A stretch of DNA of 60,000 bases from Symsagittifera roscoffensis (Eukaryota; Xenacoelomorpha; Acoela; Convolutidae), in NCBI RefSeq assembly GCF_963678635.1, contig NC_087062.1, forward strand, positions 22,247,789 through 22,307,788, in the 5' to 3' direction. The translations under genes and the position numbers were made by a program. The notes under the pieces were generated by a model, which saw nothing but the letters and a program-made list of their open reading frames with translations, had not been told where the DNA came from and made no database searches. Below, in pieces: positions 1 through 11,531 of the stretch; position 1 is the first letter of the stretch; every line of letters starts with the position of its first letter.

Positions 1-1848
1 TGCCACTGCATCCCAGAATTCCGGACAATCTGATTTAAAATTACCTTCCAAGTTGCAAAAGAAACACCTCGGGCCGAATTTTGCAAGAACTCCTCTCATG
101 AAATCCTCATGGTCAACTTCTGACGCATCTTCGTCCTCGAGGCTAAAACCTATTGCTTTCAAGCCTTGTTTGTAAGTTGGGCATGCTGACACATGATGGT
201 CCGTTGAACTGCAATTGGCACAAGAGCGTCTCTTGCCCATACCATCCCTCGGTTTGTACCAGTTGTTCCCTTGGTTTGCTGGTCCGTTGTTAAAATTACC
301 ATAATTGTTCTTATAATATCCAGATCTCGAAGGAGGTTTCAACAAAAGATATTCTTTTGATTTCAGCCTCAACTCCTCTGGTGTTGGCGCATTGGTTGAT
401 AGTGGTGTGTAATGCGTTGCTAGCATTGTTCGAAGTTCATCATTCTTCGCACCATCGATGAAATTCGAGGCTACTGCCAGGTTTATCCTTCTGTTTGACT
501 CATCCGGTTGGCGCATCATTGCCTGGTGCCCCTTTACCCCTGACCCAAAACGATTTAACAAGACTTCGAAGATTTTTTCAGCTGTGTCTCGCTGATATTG
601 CTTCTTGGCCATGACACAGTTCAGGGCTGTCCCTTCCAAGTTACTGATGAGCGCACTGCACTCTTGTCTTTCCGATAAAGCCTCTTCCTCGAAATACAGT
701 TTCATTACCTCTATCCAGGTATCAATACAGCCATCAGATTCGTCTTTGTAGCATCTTGGTTTCTTGAAGACTCTTCTGGACTTCTCACTGCGTTCATTGG
801 TTCTGTATAACCTCGTCAGGAATGTCTCCAAAGACTTGTTCAGGGGTTCAAAGGCTGTGGCGATTGCCGTAGCATCTCTCGAGTGCCCCGCCTGAGTGTC
901 ATCACACCTTGTTAAGGGCTCTGTATTCGGTGCAATCATGCAATCCGAATCGCCGTGAGTGTTTCCCCCTTGGCCCACATGACTGCTCCCTGGGCTTACA
1001 TGTCTCCTGTTACCAGAATCACCTCTCCCAGTCGCATGTGTGCCTTGTGTCGGTCGTTCGTTAGAGGTCTGTCTGTTCCCCGTTGAACTTGCTCTACTGT
1101 TTGGGCCAATTTCCGAAATTGTCATTCTCACAAAGTCTCTTGACTGGCCTGGTGTGTTTGTGTCTTTGCTTATTGTTCTCACAACACCAAATATATCCAT
1201 GGTTCCAGTCTCTCTGTCGGTGTATGCCTTATTCTTCTGGGTCGAACTATTGGGGCTGACTCGAGATCCAAAGTCCACTTGCTCGTCTTCGTCCTCTTCT
1301 TCCTCCTGGGATTCACCTTCATTTCCTGTGCCCACTCCCATGGTGAATGGAAAGATGATTCCAAAAGTGTTCTTCATTCTTTCTGAGAACGATGAGGACG
1401 TCGTTTGTTTCTCAGTCCCGCCTGCCATCATGGTGTTGTCTGTTGGAGATCTTCTAGTTGCCACTATTTCAGTAGAGATGTCGGACAGTTCCGACATCTC
1501 CTCTCGATCCAGTGGCCCGGTGGAAGTGGTAAAATCTTGGCCTTGTTCCACCGGAGTGGATTCACTCGCTAGCCTTCTGTTCCCTCTCCCGTCCGGCCCA
1601 TGCATTTCTTGATTCTCATGCATGGTCTGGTCCGGATAGACCACCACTTCTAACATAGCTTTTTGCTCTTCTGAGGACTTCTGACTCCTGGTTTCAACCA
1701 TTCTGCCTGAAACCGTCTCCCCTTTGCCAGTCCGGGTTCGTGTGATCCGTTCCACAAAAGGGTCGGTCATTGCTTTTCTTAACTTTTTAGGTATGAATTT
1801 CCTAGAGCTATTACCTCGTTTAGGTATCCTTGACTTGTCTAGACTCAT
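1..1848 (-). CDS. gag: Ty3/gypsy-type Gag, 5' part, cut by left window edge
   Basis: One uninterrupted reading frame of 616 codons runs from an ATG at 1848-1846 to the first base of the window with no stop, so the gene continues to the left. The first ~330 residues are charged and Ser/Thr/Glu-rich, including an acidic run near residues 177-190, and look disordered. Residues ~335-435 (LETFLTRLYR, WIEVMKLYFEEE, LEGTALNCVMAKK) resemble the retrotransposon Gag capsid domain. A canonical CCHC zinc knuckle follows at residues 543-556 (CANCSSTDHHVSAC). A second one at 595-608 (CFFCNLEGNFKSDC) has Asn603 where the His ligand is expected. Gag packages the element RNA. GC content is clearly higher than in the neighbouring AT-rich DNA, and the absence of stops suggests a young copy. 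Pol would lie beyond the left edge. Family assignment is by domain logic only. Confidence 0.8.
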   Translation of the reverse strand, partial: MSLDKSRIPKRGNSSRKFIPKKLRKAMTDPFVERITRTRTGKGETVSGRMVETRSQKSSEEQKAMLEVVVYPDQTMHENQEMHGPDGRGNRRLASESTPVEQGQDFTTSTGPLDREEMSELSDISTEIVATRRSPTDNTMMAGGTEKQTTSSSFSERMKNTFGIIFPFTMGVGTGNEGESQEEEEDEDEQVDFGSRVSPNSSTQKNKAYTDRETGTMDIFGVVRTISKDTNTPGQSRDFVRMTISEIGPNSRASSTGNRQTSNERPTQGTHATGRGDSGNRRHVSPGSSHVGQGGNTHGDSDCMIAPNTEPLTRCDDTQAGHSRDATAIATAFEPLNKSLETFLTRLYRTNERSEKSRRVFKKPRCYKDESDGCIDTWIEVMKLYFEEEALSERQECSALISNLEGTALNCVMAKKQYQRDTAEKIFEVLLNRFGSGVKGHQAMMRQPDESNRRINLAVASNFIDGAKNDELRTMLATHYTPLSTNAPTPEELRLKSKEYLLLKPPSRSGYYKNNYGNFNNGPANQGNNWYKPRDGMGKRRSCANCSSTDHHVSACPTYKQGLKAIGFSLEDEDASEVDHEDFMRGVLAKFGPRCFFCNLEGNFKSDCPEFWDAVA

Positions 1849-2618
1849 TCTCAATTTGTCACCTCTTAATGCCTATACACTCAATTCGATTGCTAGTGAC
1901 CTTCGAGTTTGACTATTGATAATAATAACACCTCACAATAAATTCCAAAAACTTCTATTAAGTAGTGACCACGAATCCTTGTATGTTATCACGGTACAGC
2001 GTATTCACAACTTATTCACAATAATGGATTATTAGTCGTGAGATTTGAGAACTAGCACAGTTTGATGATATCAATCAATTTAAAAGATAGTGTATTCACT
2101 ACCATATCAAGCACAAATTGTTGATTTAAAACCGGATATAACAAAATAAGAAAAATTTTTATGTAAAACGTATGTGTATTGTATTTTTAGTCGGTCGCAG
2201 TACAATAGTCGAATTTGTTTTATAAAGAAAGAGCGTTCCCTGCTTGTTGCTGCACCAAACAGACAAAACTTGAAGGCAGTAATTTCTCTCAAGTGGGCGT
2301 CTATTGCACCCACCGAGTACTGTGTTACCTATTTGCCTTCGGACTGCCCGAGCTAGACCTACTAAAATCCTCAGGGCAGTCACTTTTCTCAAAAACGTTT
2401 TAGATTTCAATCCACACCAATGAGTTACACACTCTTTTCTAATTTAGACCTGGTGTCGCGAATATCCGAGTTTGGACCTGTTTTGTTTTGGTCTGGTCTT
2501 TCTTTAAAGGCAAGTTACCAGTGCAGTCACTGGTTCCTAGCCTGTCTCTTAATAAGTTAATACCTTTCACTATAATCTTTTCTTCTGTTCACTTAAGTCC
2601 TTTAATAAAATAATACCC
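1849..2618. other. Untranslated leader of the left-edge gag element, no gene seen
   Basis: AT-rich DNA immediately upstream of the left-edge gag start. It should hold the tRNA primer site and the inner end of that element's 5' LTR. I could not place either, because the partner LTR lies outside the window. Short open frames in both directions here show no recognisable motif. Confidence 0.4.
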
Positions 2619-4340
2619 CTCCGGGTTAACAAAAACAGTACCCCTCCGGATTGGCAAAAATAGGACCCTTCCGGATTGGCACAATTGAGACCCCTCCGGA
2701 TTGGGACCCCTCTGAGTTATCAAATATAAGACCCCTCCGGATTAGGACCCCTCCGGTTTCGTGAAAACAAGACCATTCCGGATTAGGACCCCTCCGAATT
2801 TGAAAAAATTTGGACCCCTCCGGATTGGGAGCCCTCTGGTTTTGTAAAAGTAGCTTTTCGGAGATTTCCTTGATTTTCAACCTATACCCCTCCGGATACG
2901 TTCTCCGATGCTATATGCTGTTTGAATTAACTAGGAAGGGTATGTGATCTTTTTCTAGACCCTTCCGGATTGAAGTTAAGCCTCTTATTTGACAATTCAC
3001 GCTAACGATGAAGGGTCTTATCGCTCGCCTAACTTCGGCTCGATTAAGGTTTTCTTGTGCCTTTACCCTTCCCTTTTCGTTCTTGCGCCTTTAGCCTTCC
3101 CTTTTCGCCTTCCCTTTTCGTCTTCACTTTTCGTCGGTTGAATAAGTTACTTTATTCAACCGCTATCACCTTTTGGTAGGGGTGTAACGGCTTTCCTAAA
3201 AAAATTTTATAAAACGTGAAGGGTCTACCCTCGAGAATTGGTGAATTTGCAAAAAAACAATCTCAAAAATTTTCACGCTTACTTTTTTTGAATAATTGTT
3301 AATCCTATTAGTAAGCTCAGCTACTTTCTGATCTATTGGTACCAAGATCAACTGGATCTGTCCAGTAGTTCCAAAGTTATTAATCAAAACAACTTTTTTC
3401 TAAAGTCAAAAAATTTCTCTCTTATAGGTTCCACCTAACTTTTTCCGCAATTCTGTTCTCTTCGACCTAAAAATTATTGATCCGAGCTCAGAAGGCCTAT
3501 ACTCTTCTAACTCAATGCTAAAGACCCGATCTAAAACGCTTTAGTTGAAAAAATTTTCGAGAAACTATGCTACCTGGACCCCTCCGGATTGATGAATCCA
3601 CTAAATCAAACACGTTAACATGTTAAGTTCGATTTCTCTGTATCCCTGAAGGCTTTCGGGAAGCGGGTTTTAGAATCTGTAGATTCACTAGTGGACGTTG
3701 TCCAAACAACTATTTTTACTGTCCTAACTCAAAAATTTCAAAAAATTTTATGATTTTATAGTGTTCCGTTTTCTCAAAATTCGCAAAAATTCGGTTTTTT
3801 GTACCAAATTAGTTCCAACCACTTCCGAACTAAACTTAACCGGTTCTACCTACTATAGTAGTGCAATTACGATGTAACGCACTATTTTAGCACTTTTTTC
3901 CGTTTCAAAAAAATCGATATGTCAAAAATCCCGATTTGTGGGGGGATCAAAATATCGCTATTTTGACCCTAAAAACCGGTCTGTTTTCTTTATTTTTTCA
4001 CTGAAAACCGATATAGGAGTATTAATATAGGCTATATAAGTAATAATTTTGCTAATACTATACCCCTCCAGTATTGTTTAATATCCGAAATTAAGGTGCT
4101 TAACTCGGATATTCGCAGTTCGGTGAAGGGTCACTACAGTGCAGCATTGTCGAGCCCCCACAGATTACTATCTTAATTTTTGTACCAAAAGGGATACAAA
4201 ACTTGTTAACGATAACCAACAGTCGATTGTTGCTGTCGTTGAGCCCCTTTTTGTTGCTCCTTGTACTGCTTGCCGGATCAGTCTTCTCCCAAGACCCCTC
4301 CGGATTGAGCGCAAATCAGCAGACCCTTCCGGATTGAGCG
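2619..4340. repeat. Interspersed ACCCCTCCGGATTGG repeat
   Basis: A 14-16 nt motif close to ACCCCTCCGGATTGG recurs about 17 times. The dense cluster covers 2619-2970, with spacings of about 16 and 25 nt. Further copies lie near 3577, 4061, 4295 and 4321, the last two followed by GAGCGCAAA. The TCCGGA core is palindromic. It sits upstream of the left-edge gag, so it may be an enhancer, insulator or protein-binding array in that element's LTR or leader. An apparent 84-codon minus-strand frame across it is just the repeat translated. Confidence 0.65.
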
Positions 4341-5690
4341 CAAACTAGCATTAACGTGCTTAAATACTCAAACAACCCTACAGTCCAAGCCTCACAAACT
4401 GGCTACAAAAATGATCGTAACGATCTTGACTGATATAAATGCATTAACAACAATATATCTATCAGCAACAAACGGGAGTGTCGGATCACATCTTGTCTGG
4501 GGGGATGATTTCTACTGATTTTTTACTTTTCTACTGTTTTTGGTTTTTTCGGTTATTTTTTATGTTTTTTGTTTTTCTTGGATACTATACTACTTTTTGT
4601 TTGGTTTTATATATATCTTCAAGTTTTTTTGGTCACAGACCTCTCAGGGAACGAGGGGATGGCCGATCCCCCCACCCTTCCTGGTTCGTGAATTTTTGGT
4701 CTTAACTAGGTTAAAAAGCTATTCACGGTATTCCGGAAGCCTTCCGCGTTCCGAACTACCCTTCCGCCCAGGCGGTTTTGGCCTATTAAGGGCGTTAATG
4801 TGAGCATCCGCTCGGCGCGGAATGCTCGTTAACGGTTCTGCCGGTCATGATGTTAAAAAGAATAACACCCAGGAGCGCCATAAAAACATCTATGTAACAT
4901 TCGCCCGAAAGAAACATATCGACGGAAAATAAAGCTAGGTCCTAAAACGACTGGCCAACGTCTAAACAAAGTTTTACATGTTTTTCACTGTCTCTACCAA
5001 AGCCAGTTCTTTTGGTGGTCTTTCTAACATCGGGTCGACAAAAACGTTACTGTTCTCCGGCTTCGACCAGAACGCTCAAATCAACTTATTTAAGTAGGGC
5101 TACCACTACTTCTTGAATTATTATTGTTTTTGTTCAGTAGATAAAAATCATCATCTCCATCGAAGATAGATCAACCCTTTCCCCCAACTCCTAGCTTCTC
5201 ATCCTTAGCAAAATGAATTCAGATGTTAATTAAATTCACTTCAGGACATAATAGGGAAGCTAAAAGTTTATATCAAATGCTATTATTAAATTTTAAATCC
5301 CATATATTGAACAAAATGTGTTAGTTTTAAACAAAGTGATTATTTCACACGGTTCTCGACCACGGTCAAAAATGAAAAAGTTGAGAAAAAGAGGAAAAAA
5401 AAGAAATTTTTTTGATGCAATTCTAATATAGCAGAAACAATTCTTGCAAGCGAGAGACTGGCTAAAAATGGAACACACAATTAGAAACTAAACAACTGTT
5501 TAAATTATTTAAGCGAAAAACGTTGCCACAAAGACCTTCCCCATTACACAGCAAAAACACCGCTGATACTGTTTTTCAGCTTGATTTTTATCGTGGCGTT
5601 ATCTTAGCAAAATGACAAAGCACTAGATCTCGCGAAATGTCATTTAGAAAAAAGCTGAAGTTGACCACCATGTAAATTCACGAACCCCGA
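4341..5690. other. No gene recognised
   Basis: Mixed sequence with a T-rich stretch at 4500-4640 and a GC-richer stretch at 4640-4860. The outer end of the left-edge element's LTR may lie here but I cannot define it. Short open frames show no motif. Confidence 0.3.
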
Positions 5691-8125
5691 CACCAAGAGC
5701 CCCATCGTTCACAGAAGCCACTTTCACTGTATTCAAAGATTGCATCACTTGCATTTCAAAATTTGGTCAAAAAGAAGCAGCTCTGGCAAATATGAGACAA
5801 GAAGAAGTTGAACACCAGACAGAGGCTAAACTTCGATTAAAAATGCAACAGATCTAGCTTCAGTCGACAAGGATTCAACTAGAATTTGATAAATTTTCCA
5901 GAAAAGCCGCCAGATAATAACCGATGCTACTATTGAGCAAGCTAAAAAAAACTTGACGACGCTTCAGAAATTAGCGGGTTTTGTCGGAGCAGGTCAGAAA
6001 TGGTGATGGCAGTTTAAATTACTCAAACAGAGGAAGAGAGCAATTAAAATTGCGATTAAAAGTCCATGAGGGAAGATGTCAAAGCGACCTATTTCAAAAC
6101 CATGGTATCATGGAAAGCGAAAAATACAATATCAGAATTTGCTTGTACTGGTACGTTGTTCAAAGTTGCTATGAGAAACCAAGAGAGAAAATTTTAACAA
6201 CCCTAGACGATCATAGATGCTCATCTGAAAAATCATCTCCCGCCAGGGAACATACCTAGCTCGAAGAGCATTATCAGTTTTGCGTCATCTTAGTTTTAGC
6301 GTTGTCGCTATTTTGAAATCGCTAAGTTAAGACCACGACTTGAAGAACACATTAGTCTTGAATCAGGTTATTTTGAAAGGGCTTCAGAACACCAGAGAGT
6401 CCTGGTCTCTCTTAAGATGTCCTGAAACCATTCAACAGTTTCGGGTTTCAGGACTGGATCCGCGACAACACAAGACTGCCCGGAAAAAAAACAGAAGGAT
6501 CTACGAAGAGTGGTTTTCTTGAACCACCCAAAAAAAACGATAAGCCGACATATGCTCCCCGCCTCCTGGGCAAGGGAAAACATCCGTTATGAAGTTGTGT
6601 AGTGCCAAAAAGGACCGCAAGGAGCTCAATTCGCCGCTCAGAATACGTTGCGATTCGCGTGCTTGCAACTGGACCACTAGTTTTGAAAAGGGCCGCAAGC
6701 GCTGTAAGCCTGGTTGCGAAAATGCACGATATATGTCTTGTTAAGTAGTGCTAGTGGTTTCACCGCAATGCGTTGAACAAGCAAGATAAAAATAACAAAA
6801 ACTCATGCGGTCCATACTCTATTAATACCCACCTCCCGCCAAATTGCAACAAACCAGCGAATTCGTCGTCCAATGTCGGCGGCTCGCTGTTAAAAAAAAA
6901 CTCACAGGACTCCTTCCTGTCTTTAATTTGGAAAGATTTCAAGCACAGACTAGAACGCGGCTCTTTTAACATGCGATCCTTGTTAAAGGTACTCATGGGT
7001 CTCTGCAAGCTTCTCATAACATTGGTATTTAACTAGTGAAAACATAAGTATTCTGGTTAACGGCTTCTCTTCGACGAGATACGGAATTGACGAAGATGTT
7101 TTTGACGCAAAAAAGCTTCTCGATTTTGTTCAAGGAGAAAATAAAAACAATCATGCCGCTGTTCGTTTGCTCATCGGCTGATTTCTCAGTGTTCCGTTTT
7201 TGCCGCCCAATGTCACAACCTGTAAATGGAGTTTTCAAGATGTAGCACTTGCCCTAGACAATGTGAAGAACTGCTCCAAGCTAGAATTGTATAGGATATA
7301 CAAAGTAGCCTATCCTATTTTTGCAACTGATACACGTGCCGAGAAACTTTTACGTTTGATGCTTTTGGCGTTGATGCTTTTACGTTTTACTCTGGGCTGA
7401 TGACGAGATGCTTCTTCCGGATAGTTTTTACGGCTTAAGTTTTGGTTTACAGCTTCGTCTGTACAGCTTAGGTCTCGCTAAGAAAATTTGATCCGTTAAA
7501 ATCAAAACGTTTCGGATATACGTGATGATTAAGAAAAAGGTTGCGTAGTACCGGTTAACAATCACCACCCGCAAAACCGTTCGGACCGAGAATGATGCGC
7601 TCCGCACCACCCGGTTTTGAAGCCGAAAAAACTCGGCAATATTCGCGTGCTTTGAGGAGTGCGTCACAATTTCACGCAGTCACTCCCGAAAATTCGTTCT
7701 GCTGTAATCCCGGATCTGCTTCAAAACTTTTTCTTTGTTCTATTGGACCTCCGAGAGGAGAGCACTAGTACGCATGCATTAAAGACATGATTCTGCAGGT
7801 AGCGTTGCTAAAAAAAGCCAAAATTCATTGCGTTTTTTTTTGTGGTTGGAGAACCCAACTTTGAATGTGAGTCCGATTCAATACATCTGGAAATTTTCCC
7901 ACGCTTGCCATTGCCGCTTTTGACCGAGCAGCCATCGATAACGAATATCTTTTTTTCGCCTTCTATTATACAGAACGTTTCGATACGATCTAGCCGTCGA
8001 CATATCTGTTTGTTTTTCCGCTTCTTCACATTAAGCACGGCCATCAATGCGTCGAATATCTCTGCCCACCATTAATCAGCAGTTTGTTGATCTACTACTG
8101 AGATCTACCTTAAGAAAAATTTAAA
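5691..8125 (+). pseudogene. Decayed retroelement coding region, probably upstream of the BEL/Pao integrase relic
   Basis: Short plus-strand frames interrupted by many stops. Around 5775-5840 they give a charged helical stretch (MRQEEVEHQTEAKLRLKM) of the kind found in BEL/Pao Gag proteins. Because an integrase relic of that family follows in the same orientation, this is best read as its eroded gag-protease-RT region. Individual domains cannot be identified, and part of it may be unrelated host DNA. Confidence 0.3.
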
Positions 8126-8720
8126 TGACGCATGAAAACCTTAGGAAACAAAAAACAAAAAACCGTAATGCCAAATATGTCTGGTGCTCCCGCAGAGCGC
8201 TCAAGTTACCTCGGGCAGCCCTTTGCGAACTGCGGTATGGACTATTGTACCCCTCTCCATCTAACCATTTATCGGTCTTCGAAAAGGCTGGTGTTTTCTA
8301 TTTACCTGTTCAACGAACCGTGAAGTTCACCTTGGATTGCTATAATCCGTCAACACAAAATCATGTGTGATGTCCATCGAGCACTTCGTCTCCAAGCGGG
8401 AAAGACTCTTGATTTTTTGGTCGGACAATTGCACCAAATTTTTAGTATCTCAGAAAGAGCTTCTGATGTGATTCAAAAATGGAAAACAGAATTTGCGTCA
8501 CCATTCGTTCTTAAAGGCATTAAGCGATGATAAAACCCGCACATCAAGGTGGAGCATGGTAGAGATTTGCTCAAAGTAGTATGCGCGTGTTTTACCTAAT
8601 CTTAGGGTCGCAAAACTGACTGACGAGATATTGAGTATTACCCTATGCCTCTTTCGCTTAATGCCGGTTCGTTCAATGCGGTTTCCGACAATCCCATTAA
8701 CTAATGCGCTGAACTACGGC
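8126..8720 (+). pseudogene. BEL/Pao-type integrase relic
   Basis: Three plus-strand fragments in shifting frames line up with the integrase core of BEL/Pao retrotransposons. At about 8201-8275 FANCGMDYCTPLHLTIYR matches the first catalytic Asp region. At 8370-8474 SKRERLLIFWSDNCTKFL matches the second, with an Asp-Asn motif. At about 8596-8720 LPNLRVAKLTDEILSITL matches the conserved stretch after the catalytic Glu. Frameshifts separate the fragments and a TGA ends the second, so it is dead. Neither LTR was found. The match rests on motif order and wording, not on a computed alignment. Confidence 0.6.
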
Positions 8721-8924
8721 AGATAAAACATCGCTCGTTCCCCAAACCTTAGGATTGTCTTCGAAAATTGAAGCAAACAGCGCAAAAAGTTCGTTCTGGC
8801 TCTGTTTTTTTTGGGGGTGGAGGATAGTAATGCTGCGTAGCCTTAAGTTGAAAAAGTATTTATATTAGAACGAAATCAAATATACGTCGCTAGTAGAAAA
8901 CTAGTAATTTTGGTAAGTTTGCAA

Positions 8925-8992
8925 AGCCACTATAGTATAGTGGTTAGCGTAGGTAGTTGCCAACCCTAAACTTGGTGGTTGAAGACAGCCCT
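8925..8992 (+). other. tRNA-like sequence (tRNA relic or SINE head)
   Basis: TAGTATAGTGGTTAGCG near 8934 is a close match to a tRNA D-arm / A box. A possible anticodon stem (TAGGT / ACCCTA) follows, then a weak B-box-like GGTGGTTGAAGAC. The acceptor stem does not close well, so this is a degenerate tRNA gene or a tRNA-derived SINE head rather than a working tRNA. Confidence 0.35.
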
Positions 8993-10258
8993 AAAGCTTT
9001 TGATGGTTTTTAGAAGAGTGGAAAGACAAACTTCTACTTTTTATGCTAAGTTAACGTGAATTTTATATCAATTGCACACCAGTTTTCTATGAAAAACATG
9101 TTTGAAAAAACATGAAACATAAATGTTTCTTTATTAAACTTCCGGGCTATTTATTTAATTATGTTGATTTGTTTGAACTTAAAAGGAACCGTTTAAGAGT
9201 CCTTTTGTTCTGAATTCATTTATTTTCTCTGTCATTTTATATCCGAAATTGGGTATCAAAAACTTTTGATTAAAAACCGAAAGTAGACTTGTATTAATTC
9301 AAGTTTAGATAAAGATAGTTAAAGACTTTTCATAGTTCTGGAAATATTTTGCTAAAAACAGACCAAATACGAGGAGTTAACAAAGATGAAAAATCCCGGA
9401 ATGATCAAAAAAGCTAATCATCCAATTTTCAAAGATGGAAAACAGCTGTTCATATGCTTTTGCTGTAATTCTATTTAACAGAAATTTGCACAAGAGGTCT
9501 ATGTATAGTGATTTTTACAATATCGAAACTGTATGAATACCTTTTTCCATAACCCAAAAAGTTTGACATTTTAAAATTAAAATGCTCAAAACATTTTGAT
9601 TATGTTCGTAGCTGGGCACGAGTGGTAAAGACTTTGGTTAACCATGCAAAGACTTTGTAGTCAACGATGGATTGACCGTCTCGCAATAACAATGGATCGG
9701 AAACGGCGTAAAAAAATTTAATTTTGTCCCATTCAAATTTTTCTATTAAACTGGATAAATCTACGCGGAAAAACTTTGAACAATTTCAGGTTAAACCAAT
9801 AGATTTAGTTTGATTTTGTTCACCAACCTCAACGTGAACAGTAGTCCTAAAATATTTTTTCATGATTGAATTTAGTTGAATGTTCCTCAGAGACGTTCCT
9901 CAGAGAGAGGCGAGAGAGAATTGGAGCCAGTTAAAGCATAGAGGATTTATCACAAAAGCACATGTAGCTGGTAAAAATTGAAAAAATTAAAAGAGTATTT
10001 TTACGTTGAGTTTGGCAAACAAAAAGAAAGAAATCTCAGGGTCGTAGGCTGAAAAACTTCGAAGTTTTTTCTAGAGTAGATTTTACAGGTTTATGCAGCA
10101 AGGTATGCCAAAAAAATTCAAGTACCACAAAGACGTTTCCACTATTTAGTTCATAGTATATGTCTTAACTACAATTTTTACAAAACTGAATCGCTGAAAA
10201 CAAGCTACCATTGCAGTTCTCAGTACAAATTTAAAATTTTTGGATCAATTTTAATTGA
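8993..10258. other. No gene recognised
   Basis: AT-rich DNA with homopolymer runs and no coding potential on either strand. It borders the tandem duplication that starts near 10259. Confidence 0.4.
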
Positions 10259-10565
10259 GAGTTATAGATTAAGTTGAACCCAGTCGTTGCTGGTCCTATC
10301 ATCAATCAGAACCATTAAACAAAGGCCAGACTATGAAAATTGTATAGATTTTTAGATTTTTCCCGACTCAGTAAAAACTTATTACAGTAATTTGTTCTGT
10401 GTCTTTTTGCTTAATTCAATTTTAATTTTTTGTGAGGTGTGTATGGAGACTGCTGAGTGTGCTTTCCATCTGCATATAGAAATTGTTTGACAACAATATT
10501 GCTTTTTCCTTATGAGAAAACTAAGTTGCTCGCTTCTGAACAATTTCTTTTTTATTGTTCTTCTA

Positions 10566-10925
10566 TCAAAATTCTTTTATTATCAAGTATCCTCTCCAGT
10601 TTTTTGAAACAAGTTTTTTTTGAAAAACTTGTAAATTTTTGAAGAAACCTTTTAAACAGTCATTGTTGCTGGTTTTCAAAGAACTTCTTGGAAAAAAATT
10701 TGTATGGAAATTACATTTCGGACACTTCAAAATTGCAAATGTTGTACGATGTCTTGACACATCTTTACATTTATAGTTTCTACCACACTCAAGACATGCA
10801 ACTATTCCGTTTCTTTTCATTGATGCCATCTCAATAGGCAAAGAAAGAAATTGAGAACAAATGGGAGGTTTCGAAAGTGCCAAAAGTTTTGGTAGGATAA
10901 TTGTATAGTCCCACAAAACTAACAA
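10566..10925 (-). CDS. Small zinc-finger-like ORF, copy 1 (disrupted)
   Basis: 119-codon frame without an ATG at its start; the first ATGs begin MASMKRNGIVACLECGRN. The core has CLEC, then SRH, then CPKCNFHT, a CxxC...H...CxxC..H pattern typical of a small zinc-binding fold. It matches the copy at 13927-14295 closely up to FHTN, then runs into an insertion of about 160 nt that also occurs at 11926-12080, so its C-terminus is foreign. A polypyrimidine tract ending in TTGTTAG lies just upstream and could be a splice acceptor. Function unknown: host gene exon or transposon remnant. Confidence 0.4.
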   Translation of the reverse strand: MLVLWDYTIILPKLLALSKPPICSQFLSLPIEMASMKRNGIVACLECGRNYKCKDVSRHRTTFAILKCPKCNFHTNFFPRSSLKTSNNDCLKGFFKNLQVFQKKLVSKNWRGYLIIKEF

Positions 10926-11531
10926 AAGTGGGTGAAACAGCAGAAACCTTCATCAATTGTTTTTAACGTTAAGGCAAATTAGAATGAACTTCATTCTATT
11001 TGAGATAGCTGAAATATAAATCAACCAGTATAAATCGAGCTCTTCTAAACAAAGAATTTTCAAAAGAAAGTTTTGGTATCAACCAGTCAACATCAAGCTT
11101 TAATTAATCTGGATCTTTCAACAGTTTTGATTTCATGCAATCAGTTCCAAGTGTTACCTGTAATTGAATTTTTATACGTATCAAAATGTACGAATAAAAA
11201 TCGAGTCACACATAATATGGAAAATTGAACCAGGTTGATATCAATCAATCAGAATTGAGGATTCCCTCGTATGAAAGTTTTGATTGTTTTCTATATTAAA
11301 TAATGGAAAGAAGTTTTCGCAGATATAACTTTTAATGGAAAAATTTTAGAATGCCTATAAAAAAGCAATTTAAAAATCAATTGTTTCAACTCACTCAAAT
11401 TTCTTGATCTTCCTTGTCTTTTTTTATAGGGTGTTTTAACTTTTAGGATTTCCACTTGGTTTGTTATTTAATAATTGATCACTCAATCTGATTTAATTTT
11501 TGTAAAAAAAAACATTGTTCATAAACCTAGC

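Noticed and set aside
1040-1612. 190-codon plus-strand frame with a Ser run
   Set aside because: Antisense shadow of the minus-strand gag; the minus frame shows Gag domain and zinc knuckles.
2626-2880. 84-codon minus-strand frame with RRGPNPEGS-like repeats
   Set aside because: It is the ACCCCTCCGGATTGG repeat translated; the repeat unit lengths are not multiples of three throughout.
2619-2900. CRISPR-like array
   Set aside because: The repeat is short, imperfect and irregularly spaced, and the DNA is clearly eukaryotic with no cas genes.
6773-7036. 87-codon frames on both strands
   Set aside because: Overlapping frames of similar length on opposite strands inside a decayed element, with no family wording.
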